6,475 nucleotides of DNA from an uncultured Clostridia bacterium (GTDB lineage Bacteria > Bacillota > Clostridia > Christensenellales > UBA1242), in assembly GCA_934725745.1 (NCBI GenBank), contig CAKVCH010000040.1, positions 1 through 6,475 of the forward strand, written 5' to 3'. The notes below the pieces were generated by a model. That model was not told the DNA's origin. It did not search any database and was given only the letters and a program-made list of their open reading frames with translations. Of the stretch, positions 5,890-6,475 are shown piece by piece. The first letter of the stretch is position 1. The number at the start of each line of letters is the position of its first letter. The translations under genes and the position numbers were made by a program.

Positions 5890-6288
5890 ATGATAGTTAC
5901 AGATCCAATCGCAGATATGCTTACACGTGTTAGGAATGCTCTTACTATTAAGAGACAAATTGTGGAAGTTCCTGCTTCAAAAACAAAAAATGCTATTGCT
6001 GAAATCCTTTTCAACGAAGGTTATATCGAAAAGTATGAACTCGTCGATGATGGAAAATATAAATCAATCAAATTGACTTTGAAATATGGACCAAATGGCG
6101 AAAAAGTTATTCAAGGGTTAAAGAGAATTTCTAAACCTGGTCTTAGAGTTTATGCAGAATGCAACGATATTCCTATGGTTCTTAACGGACTTGGAATCGC
6201 AATAGTTTCGACAAATAAAGGAATTATGACGGATAAAGAGGCTAGACGCCAAAATGTCGGCGGAGAAGTCTTGGCTTTCGTTTGGTAA
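5890..6288 (+). CDS. rpsH: 30S ribosomal protein S8
   Basis: From the ATG at 5890 the product has 132 residues, the standard length for S8, a primary binder of the central domain of 16S rRNA. The N-terminus [17 protein letters not shown] and the conserved [16 protein letters not shown] (25-40) identify it. [13 protein letters not shown] (76-88), [19 protein letters not shown] (100-118) and the end GGEVLAFVW agree. The reading frame extends upstream to a TTG at 5869, but that would overlap rpsN and add residues not found in S8. In E. coli, S8 represses the spc operon by binding at the rplE start; the nine-base rplX-rplE gap here shows no obvious copy of that site, so control by S8 is not supported. 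Confidence 0.97.
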   Translation: MIVTDPIADMLTRVRNALTIKRQIVEVPASKTKNAIAEILFNEGYIEKYELVDDGKYKSIKLTLKYGPNGEKVIQGLKRISKPGLRVYAECNDIPMVLNGLGIAIVSTNKGIMTDKEARRQNVGGEVLAFVW

Positions 6289-6302
6289 AGGGGGAAAAGA
6301 AG

Positions 6303-6475
6303 ATGTCTAGAATCGGAAGAATGCCAGTCGTTATACCAAACGGGGTTAACGTCACTATCGATAATGACAATGTTGTCACAGTCGAAGGTAAACTTGGTAA
6401 ACTTAGCCAAATAGTTGACAAAGTTATCAATGTTGAAGTTAAAGACGGACACGTTGTTTTGACAAGACCAAATGA
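6303..6475 (+). CDS. rplF: 50S ribosomal protein L6, N-terminal part (cut by window edge)
   Basis: Fifty-seven codons are present before the window ends. MSRIGRMPVVIPNGVNVTI followed by D-N-D-N-V-V-T-V-E-G-K-L-G-K-L-S matches the first domain of bacterial L6 (MSRIGK-x-P-V-x-I-P-x-G-V and N-x-V-x-V-K-G-x-x-G-x-L). L6 binds near the sarcin-ricin loop and supports translation factor binding. AAGGGGGA at 6288-6295, overlapping the rpsH stop, precedes the ATG. The order S8 then L6 is standard for the spc operon. Roughly two thirds of the protein should lie beyond the window. Confidence 0.95.
   Translation, partial: MSRIGRMPVVIPNGVNVTIDNDNVVTVEGKLGKLSQIVDKVINVEVKDGHVVLTRPN

Overview
The window is one uninterrupted, plus-strand cluster of ribosomal protein genes: the S10 operon joined directly to the spc operon. 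The gene order is rplC (3' end only), rplD, rplW, rplB, rpsS, rplV, rpsC, rplP, rpmC, rpsQ, rplN, rplX, rplE, rpsN, rpsH and rplF (5' end only). Fourteen genes are complete and one is cut off at each edge. No minus-strand gene, RNA gene, mobile element, CRISPR array or foreign insertion is supported.

The organism looks like a low-GC Bacillota, probably a clostridium-like lineage. The reasons are an AT-rich sequence with many AGA arginine codons, strong AAGGAG-type ribosome binding sites before nearly every gene, the short zinc-binding 61-residue S14 form, an L24 with four cysteines, an L16 starting MLMPK, and S10 and spc genes running together without a promoter-sized gap. Finer placement cannot be made from the sequence alone. 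The standard code fits: tryptophan is TGG, and no gene here ends in TGA.

Packing is very tight. Positions 1-4159 hold the S10-operon part (L3 to S17) and 4179-6475 the spc part (L14 to L6). Spacers run from 9 to 26 bases, and three junctions overlap (by 1, 14 and 1 bases). At nine of the fifteen junctions the stop codon of one gene forms part of the Shine-Dalgarno sequence of the next. No intrinsic terminator or promoter was seen between genes, so expression probably comes from promoters upstream of the window. All products are structural parts of the two ribosomal subunits: L2, L3, L4, L5, L6, L14, L16, L22, L23, L24 and L29 in the large one, and S3, S8, S14, S17 and S19 in the small one.

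I do not see a new biological system. The points worth a second look are lineage-specific changes in conserved proteins: a 70-residue lysine-rich tail on L24, an N-terminal extension and an unusual exit-tunnel loop in L22, smaller deviations in S19 and S3, and the stop/ribosome-binding-site composites.
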